Numbered from the stretch's first letter, positions 10,370-20,940 are shown. The stretch is DNA of 64,000 nucleotides from Limnephilus marmoratus (GCA_917880885.1 OU862934.1:28380734-28444733); one strand, 5' to 3'. Translations and numbers: made by a program. The notes: generated from the sequence alone by a model not told the origin.

Positions 10370-11325
10370 AGTGTGAAATTGCCTCAAAATATCATATTTC
10401 ACTTTGAATTATCACAAAGCCCAGTGGAATGAAGTGTCAACTTGCCACAAAATATCATATTTCACTTTCAATTATCACAAAACCCAGTGGAATGAAGTGT
10501 CAAATTACCACAAAACATCATATTTCACTTTGAATTATCCCAAAACCCAGTGGAATGAAGTGTCAAATTGCCAAGAAATATATTTAAATTTGAATTATCA
10601 CAAAACCCAGTGGAATGAAGTGTCAAATTGCCACGAAATATCATATTTCAATTTGAATTATCACAAAACCCAGTTAAATGAAGTGTCAAATTGCCACAAA
10701 ATATCATATTTCACTTTGAATTATCACAAAACCCAGTGGAATGAAGTGTCAAATTGCCAAGAAATATATTTAAATTTGAATTATCACAAAACCCAGTGGA
10801 ATGAAGTGTCAAATTGCCACGAAATATCATATTTCAATTTGAATTATCACAAAACCCAGTTAAATGAAGTGTCAAATTGCCACAAAATATCATATTTCAC
10901 TTTGAATTATCACAAAACCCAGTGGAATGAAGTGTCAAATTGCCACAAAATATCATATTTCACTTTGAATTATCACAAAACCCAGTGGAATGAAGTGTCG
11001 AATTGCTACAAAATATCATAATTCACTTTAAATTTTCACAAAACCCAGTGGAAAGAAATGTCAAATTGCTCAAAATATCATATTTCACTTTCAATTATCA
11101 CAAAGCCCAGTGGAATGAAGTGTCAAATTGCCACAAAATATCACAATACCCAGTTGAATAAAGTTTCAAATTGTCACCAAATATCATTTTTCACTTTAAT
11201 TTACCACAAAACCCAGTGGAATGAAGCATCAAATTGCCACAAAATATCATATTTCACCTGAATTATCACAAAACCCAGTGGAGTGTCCAAACCAAGTGTC
11301 AAATTGCCACAAAATATATTATTAC
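10370..11325 (+). repeat. ~62-63-bp tandem array (about 14 units)
   Basis: The unit is ATCACAAAACCCAGTGGAAT, GAAGTGTCAAATTGCCACAA, AATATCATATTTCACTTTGA plus a few bases. Several units are 63 bp, a multiple of three, so long open frames arise. A higher-order block (10563-10735 versus 10744-10916) is repeated almost exactly. Weaker copies of the CACTTTGAATNATCAC core continue leftward to about 9960. Confidence 0.92.
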
Positions 11326-11924
11326 ACTTAGAATGATTTTAACACCTTTCACACTGTGTACGTGCTCACTACTGTTATTACTAGGAATAACTTCATTCAC
11401 TGGTGCAACTTCACTTTTAACTTGTTCTTCACTACACTTCACTTCATTAGCCGTCCAGGTGTTAGATTCACAAAACATTGCAATATTTTTTATATATTAT
11501 TATTATTATGAAATTTTTGCTTTTGTGTATCTAATATTACAATTTTAATGTGTGTATCCTTTTTTTCTATTGATGTTAAGGTATTTCTAAATAATGTATA
11601 CTCCATTATGTAATTCGATTGCTATAAATTGTTTTTTCTAGTAAATTAGGAAATAGTCATACTACATAATTTAATAATAGGCTTATAAAAGTGATCTACA
11701 TAATTCAACACCAAAAGCTATGTTGATTTTCTTAGCTAAAATGTAAAACTAGTGCCTAGATCTGAATTTTATTTATACGCCGTCATCCTTTTTTCCGACT
11801 TCCCAACCTAATTGATTGAATGAATATATATACAGCAAAACCAAAACCCTATCGTTTTTGAAGGGTCCTGTTGAAATAACTAATCATGGGAAAATTAACG
11901 ATTTAAAAAAAATAATTACGTGAG

Positions 11925-12055
11925 CTCCACACTCCAGCCCTGGGGCCCTTAGGGCTTATGTCATCTTTGAGAATACTGTGTGGGGGATGTTTTTAGAAAA
12001 GAAAGGAGAGGAAGTTCTGGGAAGGAAAAAGATATGAGGGCTGAGTATGATGGTA
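11925..12055 (-). mobile_element. SINE-B 3' fragment
   Basis: It reads the SINE-B tail in reverse: GAGCTCCACACTCCAGCCCT, a TATGTCATCTTTGAGAATAC-like stretch and GAAGTTCTGGGAAGG. It abuts a + strand copy at 12056, giving a head-to-head cluster. Confidence 0.6.
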
Positions 12056-12404
12056 GCAGGGGTGCCCGGATTCATGTTTGTCCAGGTCTTGGCGACCGAA
12101 GCGTCTTCCTATCTATTGCGGCGGGCCGGATCGAGAGAGACTGATTGAGGAGGTCTTTTAACCTCCCCAGCTAGAATCCCTTGACCTATCGCCTTGCACC
12201 GCAGTTAAAAGGATGGATTCATACGTCTGTCACTCCTGGACACACTGACCCCAGATTCCTACCCGCCCCTCATACCTATTTTTTCCCAGAACTTCTTTTC
12301 CTTAAAAAAACCCTCCACACAGCATCCCCTAAGATGATATAAGCCCTGAGGGAAATTGTTTTCCTCAGGACCTCCTGTGTGGAGCTAATGTAAAAACAAA
12401 AAAA
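12056..12404 (+). mobile_element. SINE-B copy, 5' shortened
   Basis: It starts in the head at GGGGTGCCCGGATTCATG and runs through GGATGGATTCATACGTCTGT, CTCCTGGACACACTGACCCC and CCCTCCACACAGCATCCCC to TGTGGAGCTAATGTAAAAAC. An A-rich tail follows. Confidence 0.8.
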
Positions 12405-12712
12405 GTGATCTTTGCGACAGCAGTGCGGAGGATCTTTTTAGAAAAGGAAGAAGAGGAAGTTCTGAGAAAGATAAATGTATGAGGTCTTGGTAGGAATCTG
12501 ATGGTCAGTGTGTCCAGGAGTAACGGACGTATGAATCTATCTCTCCCACTGTGGTGTAAGGCGATATTCCGAGAAAGCCCTGCTGGAGAGATCAAAAGAT
12601 CTCCCTCAACCAGTCTCGCGAACCACTTGAGGCAACCTGTGGCAGAGGTGTTTGTTATCCAATAAATGGTTCCCGGGACGGCAGCACCTATAACTGCCTC
12701 CCAAATTGAAGA
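12405..12712 (-). mobile_element. SINE-B copy, inverted
   Basis: On the - strand it carries the family head (GGTTCCCGGGACGGCAGC, ATCCAATAAATGG in + reading) and the middle (GTGTCCAGGAGTAACGGACG). It directly follows the + copy, so three SINE-B pieces are stacked in alternating orientation. Confidence 0.75.
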
Positions 12713-13065
12713 TTGGCAAGAGGAAGGGGAGAAGTGGGGAAGGGATGAGTGATTATATGATGTGTGACATCCATCCTCTATTCCAACCCTTTCAGCGTGA
12801 TGTATAGCTATAGCTAGTTAATATTATACGAGGGTGGTCTGAAAAGTTTCCGACGTGAACATGAAGATGGCAGCACTCGTCAATAAAAGCTAGTGAATGT
12901 AGTTGTGCATCTTTTAACAGTTACTCACCAAAGTTTCGGCCATTTTGAACGCGCAGTTTTTAGTTGACAGACGTTTGAGTGAGTCGATGTGTCTGTTTTT
13001 GTGACAATGGAAAAAATTGAGTATCGAGCTGTTATTAAATTTTTGTTTTTTGCGCAGTTTTTAGA

Positions 13066-13271
13066 TAAGGGAACAAAAGAAGTCGCTTGGGGCTAGATCT
13101 GGTGAGTAAGGCGGATGGTCAAGCAGTTCAAACCGTAATTCGTGGATTTTTGCCATGGCAACCGCTGAGGTGTGAGACAGCGTGTTGTCTTGGTGAAACA
13201 GGATTTTTGGTCTAACGTGAGCAAACGTGGCACCCAACGCGCGGACAGCTTTCTCATGTCTAAATCTTGAT
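13066..13271 (-). pseudogene. mariner transposase, catalytic-domain remnant
   Basis: On the - strand the frame starts DLDMRKLSARWVPRLLTLDQ. It then jumps, with a frame change, to FHQDNTLSHTSAVAMAKIHE and DHPPYSPDLAPSDFF. HQDN holds the second catalytic Asp of mariner, and SPDLAPSDFF holds the third. The segment with the first Asp is deleted at the LDQK/ILFHQDN junction. Coding stops at the inverted 5' copy near 13066. Confidence 0.85.
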
Positions 13272-13749
13272 TTAACCTGTCAAAGGCCGGCAAATTCAAG
13301 GAAAAATACGGAAATTTCGTAACAAAACACGATTTTGAATTTTGAATTGAATGTTTTGTGGATTAATTTTGAGTTATCGTATATTTTATTAACCGAAACA
13401 CATTCCTAGAACAATAAACTATGTACCAAAACAACATTACTTGCGTTAATTACGTAAATAATAGGTTTTACGATGTTTTAGTCGAGGAACATGCATCAAC
13501 TTTGACAGTTAAAATTTGCGGCAAATCTGACATTCTTATACCACAGATAAAATCGTTAAAAAATATTCTGGGGTTGCAAGGTGAATGAAATCTTATGGGG
13601 TAATGTTGGCACAAGCGATTCTGACCGTGTTCTTCATACAAATTCTGTACAGAGAAGGGTCAAAATCGCAGACAAACGTATTTATTTCCAAATATTTTTT
13701 TCGCGCATGCGCACAAGCATATGAGCGGCTCCGGCCGATTAGAGGTTAA
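13272..13749 (+). mobile_element. TTAA MITE family A, copy 3, inside mariner
   Basis: It runs from TTAACCTGTCAAAGGCCGG to CCGATTAGAGGTTAA. It interrupts the mariner transposase frame: removing it with one TTAA joins VSHI-LN to QDLDMRKL in frame, as in intact mariners. So the MITE came after the mariner. Confidence 0.88.
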
Positions 13750-14020
13750 TATGTGAGAGACACGTTCTTTGGACATTTTCATAACCTCTGCTATCTCTCT
13801 CACTTTGAGCAATGTTATCGTCAGTAGTTGCAGTTTTTGGACGTCCCGAACGTTCATCGTCTCCCAAGCTCTTACGGCCACGTTTAAACTCAGCTGCCCA
13901 AAATTTCACTGTGGTAAATGATGGTGCAGAGTCCCACTCAGAGTCCAACTCATCATTGATTTGCGTAGGAGTATTGCCTTTCAAAAATAAAAATTTAATA
14001 ACAGCTCGATACTTAATTTT
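13750..14020 (-). pseudogene. mariner transposase, N-terminal helix-turn-helix remnant
   Basis: The frame opens MEKIKYRAVIKFLFLKGNTP and continues TQINDELDSEWDSAPSFTTV, KFWAAEFKRGRKSLGDDERS and GRPKTATTDDNIA. This is the paired HTH of mariner transposases that binds the terminal repeats. A later frame slip precedes SERDSRGYENVQR. The MITE then interrupts it. Confidence 0.88.
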
Positions 14021-14582
14021 TTCCATTTTCACAAAAACACACACATCGACGCACTCAAACGACTATCAACTAAAAACCGTGCGTCCAAAATAGCCGAAAC
14101 TTTGGTGAGTAACTGTCAAAAGATGCACAACTACATTCACTAGCTTTTATTGACGAGTGCTGCCATCTTCATGTTCAGGTCGGAAACTTTTCAGACCACC
14201 CTCGTATATTACGATCTTTGATATTTTATTAATATTCAATAATTATTATTGTAGAATTTTTACTTCTAAATTGTTTACAAATTCTTTCATATTTTATTAT
14301 AATAATAAATAATTTATCGCCATATTTTTCTAATATTTCTTAGCAGGTTTTTTTGCTATGGTGTTTTATAACATTTTATTTACAATATAGCATATATATA
14401 TATAAAGCTTACAATTTCTAACAAAAGCTTTTTGGTGATGTTTTACTATTTAATAAGGTATAATATTACACAGTGTCAGGTACTTGATGTGAAATATATT
14501 TCAGTTGAACTTTATAATATTAACTCTCGACAGTATTGAGATATTATCATAACAAGAAAGTAGAATCAATTAAAAATTACAC

Positions 14583-15115
14583 AGGCCTGCAAATTGACAC
14601 TTTTTGATTTTTTTTTCACCGTAATGGGTGAATCGCATGTATTTTGGTGCGCTGAGTGCAAATATGCCCTTAGTGTTTTTTCAGCACGTAGGGATTTTTC
14701 GCAAAATGAAAATGAAAGTTATGCAAAACCCGCAGTACATATAGGTAAAAATGCATTTTGAAATGAAAAAAATACTATTATTAGTGGTTTATTTACATTT
14801 TTAAATACAATTTGATAAAAATAATTTGTATATACAATAAGAATTTATAATTCTTTATAATATCTACATCTTTTTCCCTCAAAACTCCGTTTTGAGCTTT
14901 TCCGTTTGTGTGGGATGTCTGGAAGTTCTCTATGGAGCATCACAGGTCTGCAAATTGACTTTTTTTTTTTTTTTTAATGGTAATGGGTGAATTATATGTA
15001 TTTCGGTATGCTGAATCCGAGTACGCTATCCATTTCAACCCATCACGAAAGGATTTTCCGCAAAGTGGAAGTTAAAATATAGGCAAAACCCGCCTTACAC
15101 TACTTCTGTAGGGAA
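14583..15115. repeat. Diverged direct duplication (~180 bp, two copies)
   Basis: Copies at 14583-14750 and 14940-15110 share ACAGG(C/T)CTGCAAATTGAC, GTAATGGGTGAAT, ATGTATTT(T/C)GGT and GCAAAACCCGC. They are about 70-80% alike and of unknown origin, lying in the last intron of the + strand gene. Confidence 0.65.
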
Positions 15116-15982
15116 TGTTCAAAAGAAAACAAAAAACATAAAATATGCAAATTTAATTAATTTTAAGTCATAAAATATTTTATTTACATTATATACAATT
15201 ATAATTAAGCCTTTGGGCCCAAGATTTTTCCTGGTCCTCTTATCTTTACACCGAATACGCAAAATACACTTTTTTAACAAAATCTATAATATTTCATTGT
15301 TGTTTTTTCACTACAAATTCACCACAAATATAGCAAAAACTCTCAGAAGAATTTACACAACCTCTTGAAGACATTTTTGAAACGTACTTTAGGAAAGTTG
15401 GAACAGAAATAATAAATAAAAGGGCATGGAAGGTAGTGGGCAACTTGGGAATTTCGGCATTCTCTCATCATACTTACTATGGAAAATCCAGATATATGTG
15501 ATTCAACGCTGACTAATTTTATCGTCATGAGTTACTAAATGTTTTGTTTCAGTCTATAAAACATAACATTATCTTATAATAAGTTGGAATTAATAAAAAA
15601 AATATATTTCTGCAATAAACTCCGTTTTGCGCCTTAAGATAGGCAATCCCACAGCATTTTGAGTTTTCCGGAAAAACCTACGTATAGGAATTTTTTTGAT
15701 AATTTTCCCGAATTCAGCAACCAAAAATACATGGGAATTACCTCTTATTTCAAAGAAAAAAAAACAGTCGCAGGCCTGTGTTATTATATATTTTGCATCA
15801 AGTACCAAACTTGTAAAAATTGTGTTTTAAATATGTGTTAATTTGTATTTAAATCAATTTCTCAGTTGATGTTGGCATCATGACAATTTTGTGGAACAAG
15901 CTACTGGCATCTGTTTTTCCTCCTTCGTATAATCCAGGCCTCTTCAAGACCTGCATTAATAAATCCCTTCCTACAGCCCCCC

Positions 15983-16321
15983 TTACCAGGGATGCCCTGG
16001 TTCATGGGGTGAGATTTGTCCAGGTCTTGGCGATGGATGCGTCTGCCCACCTGCTGCGTGGCGGGCCGGATCGAGAGAGACCATTGAGGAGGTCTTTTGA
16101 CCTCTCCAGCCAGAATCCCTCGACCGCCTTGCACCGCAGTTGAAGGGATGGATTCATTCGTCCGTCACTCCTGGACACACTGACCCCCAGATTCCTATCC
16201 ACCCCTCATACCAATTTCCTTCCCAGTACTTCCTCTCCTTCTTTCATCCTCTAAGAAGACATAGGCCCTAAAAGAAATTATTTTCCTCAGGGCCTCCTGT
16301 GTGGAGCTAATGTAAAAAAAA
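15983..16321 (+). mobile_element. SINE-B copy, 5' truncated
   Basis: It runs from CAGGGATGCCCTGGTTCATG through GCGGGCCGGATCGAGAGAGA and CTCCTGGACACACTGACCCC to TGTGGAGCTAATGTAAAAAA. It lies only 87 bp before the final exon of the + strand gene. Confidence 0.85.
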
Positions 16322-16407
16322 AACTCCATTTATTGTCGATTTTAAATCTAACCATCTCTAAAAGATAAAAAGAACTGTGCGTTAATATTTACGTGATATG
16401 TTTTCAG

Positions 16408-16537
16408 CAGTTCCGTGCTACGTTCGCAATCCTTCCACGGTCCCATGACACAAAACTCTAAATTCTCCCTGGAGTCGATGGACCGAAGCACTGGAGACCC
16501 TTACCATCAGGACGCCAGCAGTGACAACGAATTCTAA
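16408..16537 (+). CDS. Terminal exon of unidentified host gene
   Basis: The acceptor GATATGTTTTCAG precedes 16408. Entered in phase 2, which matches the exit of the exon at 5369-5471, it encodes SSVLRSQSFHGPMTQNSKFS, LESMDRSTGDPYHQDASSD and NEF before TAA (16535-16537). The Ser-rich, acidic tail looks like a disordered C-terminus. The phase-0 reading gives only a 17-residue tail (ending DTKL) and is less likely. The polyA signal follows 144 bp downstream. Together the three confident exons give about 160 residues of a longer protein whose N-terminal part lies left of the window. The family is not recognised. Confidence 0.82.
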
Positions 16538-16680
16538 ACACCATGTGCGCAACGTCTGAATGTGGAACCACCAATGTCTAAACGCCCTGTAACATCTACT
16601 ACAAAATACATCGAAGCATTTTTAATCTTTGGACATGTTAAACAAACAAAAAATTTTGTTTTGCATCATAAATGAATATA

Positions 16681-16686
16681 AATAAA
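16681..16686 (+). terminator. Polyadenylation signal AATAAA
   Basis: AATAAA lies 144 bp after the stop of the + strand gene in AT-rich 3' UTR, with no other coding signal between. It marks the likely 3' end of that transcript. Confidence 0.7.
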
Positions 16687-16719
16687 ACAATTTCTTAAGC
16701 TTTATGTGATTTCAGTTAA

Positions 16720-17131
16720 GAGGCCGTTCAAGTACTACGTAACGCATTTAGGGGGGGGGGAGTCTTGTGAAACGTTACTGTGCATTACGAGGGGGAGTTC
16801 GAACAATGCGTTACGTAACATGTTTTTCTTTATTTAGATTAAAAAAAACTAAGGAATTAAAATCTTCCAAGTTGGCAATCCTTTTCGTTCTCGAAATTAC
16901 TTGTTTTATTTATTACCGCAAAAGCGATTAAAACAAGAAAAAAGAGAATTTAAGCGACTTTCCAGTACTTTGCGCAACTTAATTGTGACTTTCAGGTAAA
17001 AATTGGGCGTTACGTAACGTTTAGTGGGGGGGGGGGGGGGTGGTACGGAAAAATGTTACGGCGCATTACATGGGGGGGAGGGGGGGTCAAAAATCTTCCA
17101 AAATTGCATTACGTAATACTTGAACGCCCCC
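16720..17131. mobile_element. MITE with TAA duplication and G-rich core
   Basis: The inverted ends are GAGGCCGTTCAAGTACTACG and, from the right, GGGGGCGTTCAAGTATTACG. Both sides are flanked by TAA (16717-16719, 17132-17134). A 3-bp TAA/TTA duplication suggests the PIF/Harbinger superfamily. The interior has runs of 9-14 G (16751, 17026, 17072). It sits 34 bp past the AATAAA. Confidence 0.75.
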
Positions 17132-17134
17132 TAA

Positions 17135-17480
17135 GTTGATTTTGACTATAGTTGATTTGACTCCAGTTGATTTAGGCTTTTGTTGATTTTGATTGCGGTC
17201 GATTGTAACTTTGGTTAATTTTTACTTCCGTCAATTTTGCTTTAGTCGATTTTTACTTCAATTATGACTTCAATCGATTATGACTTCAGTTGATTTTGAC
17301 TTTAGTTGGTTATGATTTTAGTCAGTTATAACTCAGTTGACTTTCACTTTAGTCGATTGTGACTTCAGTTGATTTTGACATTAGTCGATTATGACTTCAA
17401 TTAATTTTGAATTTAGTCTATTATGACTTCAGTTGATTTTGACTTCAATCGATTATGACTTCAGTTGATTTTGATTTACG
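17135..17480. repeat. ~29-bp TTGATTTTGACTTCAGTCGATTATGACTTCAG array
   Basis: Alternating half-units TTGATTTTGACT and TCGATTATGACTTCAG are repeated about 20 times with drift. It starts directly at the right end of the preceding MITE. Confidence 0.88.
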
Positions 17481-17778
17481 TGTCCAAAGATTTAAAGGTA
17501 GGAGAGCATTGCGTTAATGTTTAAAACGTTATTTTTAATTTGGGTCTGAAAATGAATGGTTACCGAGAAACAAGCATTCTGAATTATTTTTATTTTTGCA
17601 TTAAAATTTGAGCAGTCAAAAATTATCAAAGCGTTAGAATGCATATTCCATTGAAATTTTGTTGAATTAATATTTATTTTTTTGACATTTGAAAGATCCC
17701 AGTAAAACTCTGATTCTAGAGGTCCGTTCCGTTTCAAATTGTGATCACCAAAAGGTTCAACTGTCATGTTGTTATGAT

Positions 17779-17802
17779 TAACCTAACCTAACCTAACCTA
17801 AC
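17779..17802 (-). repeat. Interstitial telomere-type (TTAGG)n
   Basis: TAACC repeated nearly five times on the + strand equals (TTAGG)n on the - strand, the telomere repeat of most insects. It is short, perfect and internal. Confidence 0.85.
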
Positions 17803-18264
17803 ACTTTGTTTCAATTTCTCACTACTTACTGAAATTACTTTTATAAAACTACTTATCATAAAAAACTCTCTATTTTGGATGAATTCTCTCCGTTCTTGAA
17901 AACATTATCAAATAATGTTTTATAAATAATTTTTTCGTACTATACAGCAATACTCATTTTATTTTTAAAATATTTCTTAAAGAATTGTGCTATTTAAATG
18001 TTGCTTTATTATATTGTACAGCTTTAAAATTCCCTATAGTTAAATTTTATTAATTTTTAATTAAATTGAATTCTTTAAAATTAAATTTTGGTTGCTTATT
18101 AGTGACATTCCAAAATTAGTAAATCTGTTTTATGATGGTATAATAAAAAGATCTGTGACAATGTTAAAGTTTTAGAAACACTTGATTCTTTAGGGCAGTG
18201 ATTCTCAAAATGGGTGATATTATTGTCCGTTTTTCCGGTTTGTCGTTACTCGGCGATTAAAGTA

Positions 18265-18894
18265 CAGGGTCATCGAAAAATAATGACAACATATAAAATA
18301 ATTGTTATAAAAAAACTATTAGAGGTAATTCAATGGTTTTGATCTTAAAATGTGCGGAAAAAGGTTGTTTTTTTTTCGTACCTTAGTATGTTTCGATATG
18401 TGCACCGTTCGTCACTCTGCAGATGTCTAGTCCAGTCAATCCAGCCGTTGAGAAAGCGTGCATTCCAATATTTAAAAAAATTATAGCACAGAAACCCTTT
18501 ATGTTAAATGTGTAATTCTGTCATTGAACGCTAACTGGTGAATGTAAGTTTTGTTTTGGAGGTGGCGTGACCTTTCTATGCGCACACTAGATGCGCAGTA
18601 GCCAAGGTCGGCCGCAGGTGCGCCAACGACTGCCATTCAATATCGTTGGTAGAGGAGCCCCCATTGCCTGGCCTCCAAGAAGTCCTGACCTTACCCCTTT
18701 AGATTTCTTTTTCTGGGGGTACATTAAAAACATCTGCAGAGCGACGAACGGTGCACACATCGAAACATACGAAGGTATGAAAAAAAAAATTATCTTTTTC
18801 CGCACATTTTAAGATCAAAACCATTGAACTGCCTTTAATAGTTTCTTTATAGCAGTTATTTTAAATGTTGTCGTTATTTTTCGATGACCCTTTC
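18265..18894 (+). mobile_element. Folded-back Tc1/mariner remnant with ~165-bp inverted ends
   Basis: The left arm AGGGTCATCGAAAAATAATG is mirrored at the right. The mirror extends some 165 bp, through GGTTTTGATCTTAAAATGTG and GTGCACCGTTCGTCACTCTG, to about 18425 and 18730. TA borders both ends (18263-18264, 18895-18896). The mirrored region includes 3' coding sequence, so the left end is an inverted copy of the 3' end. Confidence 0.8.
18640..18790 (+). pseudogene. Tc1/mariner-type transposase C-terminal remnant
   Basis: The frame reads GRGAPIAWPPRSPDLTPLDF, FFWGYIKNICRATNGAHIET and YEGMKK. The SPDLTPLDFFxWGYxKN signature surrounds the last catalytic Asp of insect Tc1/mariner-like transposases. 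The N-terminal two thirds are missing. Confidence 0.85.
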
Positions 18895-19304
18895 TATATA
18901 CAAGTGTGCGGAGGTTCGTAGTTCGTGTAACGCATGCCCACGTTGCCGACATTTTGTAAACTCGTTGCCGTTGCCTATACGGACTGTGCGCGAAAAGTTG
19001 TTTATGATCTGAGTTCATAACATGGGTGTGTTCTGTTCTATTCATCTATTATCAGTCATGTTTATTATTGTCTTATTTACAGTATATATGTGATAATTTG
19101 TAGCAGGGGAAATGCTCAATGAAAGTGATATGCCTGAGAATCTGATATGATTGACTATCTTTGTAAATGTTTGGGTATTAGACTCGAACGGGCGACAGTT
19201 GTCTCTCTCATATAGTGCAACTTACTGAGCTCTGTTGAGTCACATTAAAACTACGTATCGTCCGTGCAACTGTAATATGTCGTAAGTCGTATTTTACCAG
19301 TTTT

Positions 19305-19744
19305 GGAGGCGGGTATGGGTACCGCCGCCCCGGGAACCATTTATTGGATAACAACACCTTTGCCATAGGTCACCCATTTGGTTCGCTATGTTTGGTGACT
19401 TGGCAAGGGTGCCCGGGTTCATGGGGTGGGGTTTGTTCGGGTCTCAGCTGCATGGCAGGCCGGATCGGGAGAGAATGGTGTAGGGAGTCTCTTTGACTTC
19501 TCCAGCCGTACTCTCTCCGAACATCGCCTTGCACCTCAGTGGGAGGGATGGATTAATACGTCCATCACTCCTGGACACATTGACCCCAAGATTCCTACCC
19601 ACCCCAATACCCTTTTCTTTCCCAGAACTTCCTCTACTTCCTTTCCTAAAAAGACCCTCCACACAGCATCCCCAAAGATGACATAGGCCCTGAGGGGAAT
19701 TACTTTCCTCAGAGCCTACTATGTGGAGCTAATGTAAAAAAAAA
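19305..19744 (+). mobile_element. SINE-B, near full-length
   Basis: The longest + strand copy runs from GAGGCGGGTATGGGTACCGC and CCGGGAACCATTTATTGGAT to GTGGAGCTAATGTAAAAAAA. It is about 440 bp with an A-tail. Other copies occur at 8693, 11925-12712, 15983, 30160, 34146, 42828, 44243, 44922 and 53411. The head has no clear tRNA A/B boxes, so its origin is open. Confidence 0.88.
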
Positions 19745-20790
19745 TGGGGGTAACACATCGTCAGGCCAAAACCGTAGAAAAATCATTTCACCTCTGTTTT
19801 TACAATTATTAACGTACATGTCTTAACCCACTTCAGTTAAAATATCTTATAATATGTTGTAAGCGACATTATGCGTAATGTGACATATTACATCAACAAG
19901 ATTTAAATTCTAATTAATATTTTCTAAGGTTTTATGTCAGAAGCACAAATATTTGTGTTACGACATATAACAATTGCACAAATGATATAACTACCTATAC
20001 TAATGACATCTGTTGAGAGACATTGAAACAACATACACTTTAATGGGTAATGAAGAAGGGTCATTAGCCGGCAGCTCAGACTTTCAGCCCACCTCGTCTG
20101 CGGGCGAACTCTGTTTCTTTCTCAACCAACAATGCAATCTGATGATATTGAATTTCCAACAGTAGTTAGTTTTGCTACATGCCCAAAATGGTCTCACTAG
20201 TATTAGACCATCCGGTTAGAAACAATATGCAGAATGAAATATAATCATAACAATTATTGTAATAATTAGAACAATTGGTGTGTTAGTAGTTGAGTAGTGG
20301 TAAACTGACGATATAAACAAATAAAGTGTGCTATGGAAGTAAGCTTATTTTTTCCTTACTTCGGACAACTCAGAATCATGCACATTCAATACTTCTTTTG
20401 AAAAGTCATTAAAAGTGATTAAAAAAAATATATTAACCATTGAAAAATTAGGCGTTTTTCTCAGGAGGTAAAAATATTTCCCATTTGCAATCAAATCAAA
20501 ATAAATGGATGGTTTGTGAACGTATCTAAAAACTAAAAACCGTTTTAGAAAGGTGATGAAATATGTTATCAAATTTTATTATTAGAAATAAGCATGTAAT
20601 TTTTTAAATATAATTTTTTTTAATGCAGACAAATGAATTATAGACGTTACTGTCACCTCACTTTTTTGTCATTTCATGTAAAAATATTTCTTAAAAAAAA
20701 TTCACAGTTTCATAATTTTTTTTTTCAATTTGTGGTCGGAAACTTTGGTTTCATAAAGGTGTACATTTTAATTATTTTGTGGCAAATTCT
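19745..20790. other. AT-rich intergenic DNA, nothing recognised
   Basis: Short chance frames only. From about 20630 the sequence (GACGTTACTGTCACCTCAC, TTTTTTGTCATTTCATGTAA) begins to resemble the interior of TTAA MITE family C. Confidence 0.5.
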
Positions 20791-20940
20791 TAGATTTGAA
20801 TATAAAGCGTGGTGTTTTCTCTTTCTAATACCGTTTGGATCATATTTCTCACTATAATGGTAAGGGATTAGACAATGACTTCTATAAGACCTATGCTAGC
20901 TGGGACAAATATGGCCTCCTGTGATTAAACAGGTTAAAAA
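20630..20940 (+). mobile_element. TTAA MITE family C, right-hand fragment
   Basis: It shares the family C interior and right end: TCATTTCATGTAAAAATA, TCATATTTCTCACTATAATG, and a degenerate AACAGGTTAA end near 20936. The left end is not clear. Confidence 0.55.

Larger units (their letters stand above)
12829..14204 (-). mobile_element. Folded-back mariner with ~220-bp inverted ends
   Basis: The ends CGAGGGTGGTCTGAAAAGTT are inverted and flanked by TA at 12827-12828 and 14205-14206. The inversion extends far beyond a normal 28-bp mariner terminal repeat. About 220 bp at each end match, including the ATG and first codons of the transposase (MEKI-YRAVIKFLF). The left end is thus an inverted copy of the 5' end. 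In between lie transposase pieces with an internal deletion and an inserted TTAA MITE (13272-13749). Confidence 0.85.

Noticed and set aside
10404..11021. 205-residue + strand ORF with repeated NYHKTQWNEVSNCHKISYF
   Set aside because: It is the translation of the 63-bp tandem array; stop-free because the unit is a multiple of three. No start context, splice sites or non-repeat sequence.
18194..18225. Single hAT-like end (CAGTGATTCTCAAAATGGGTG)
   Set aside because: No partner end or target duplication could be found nearby.
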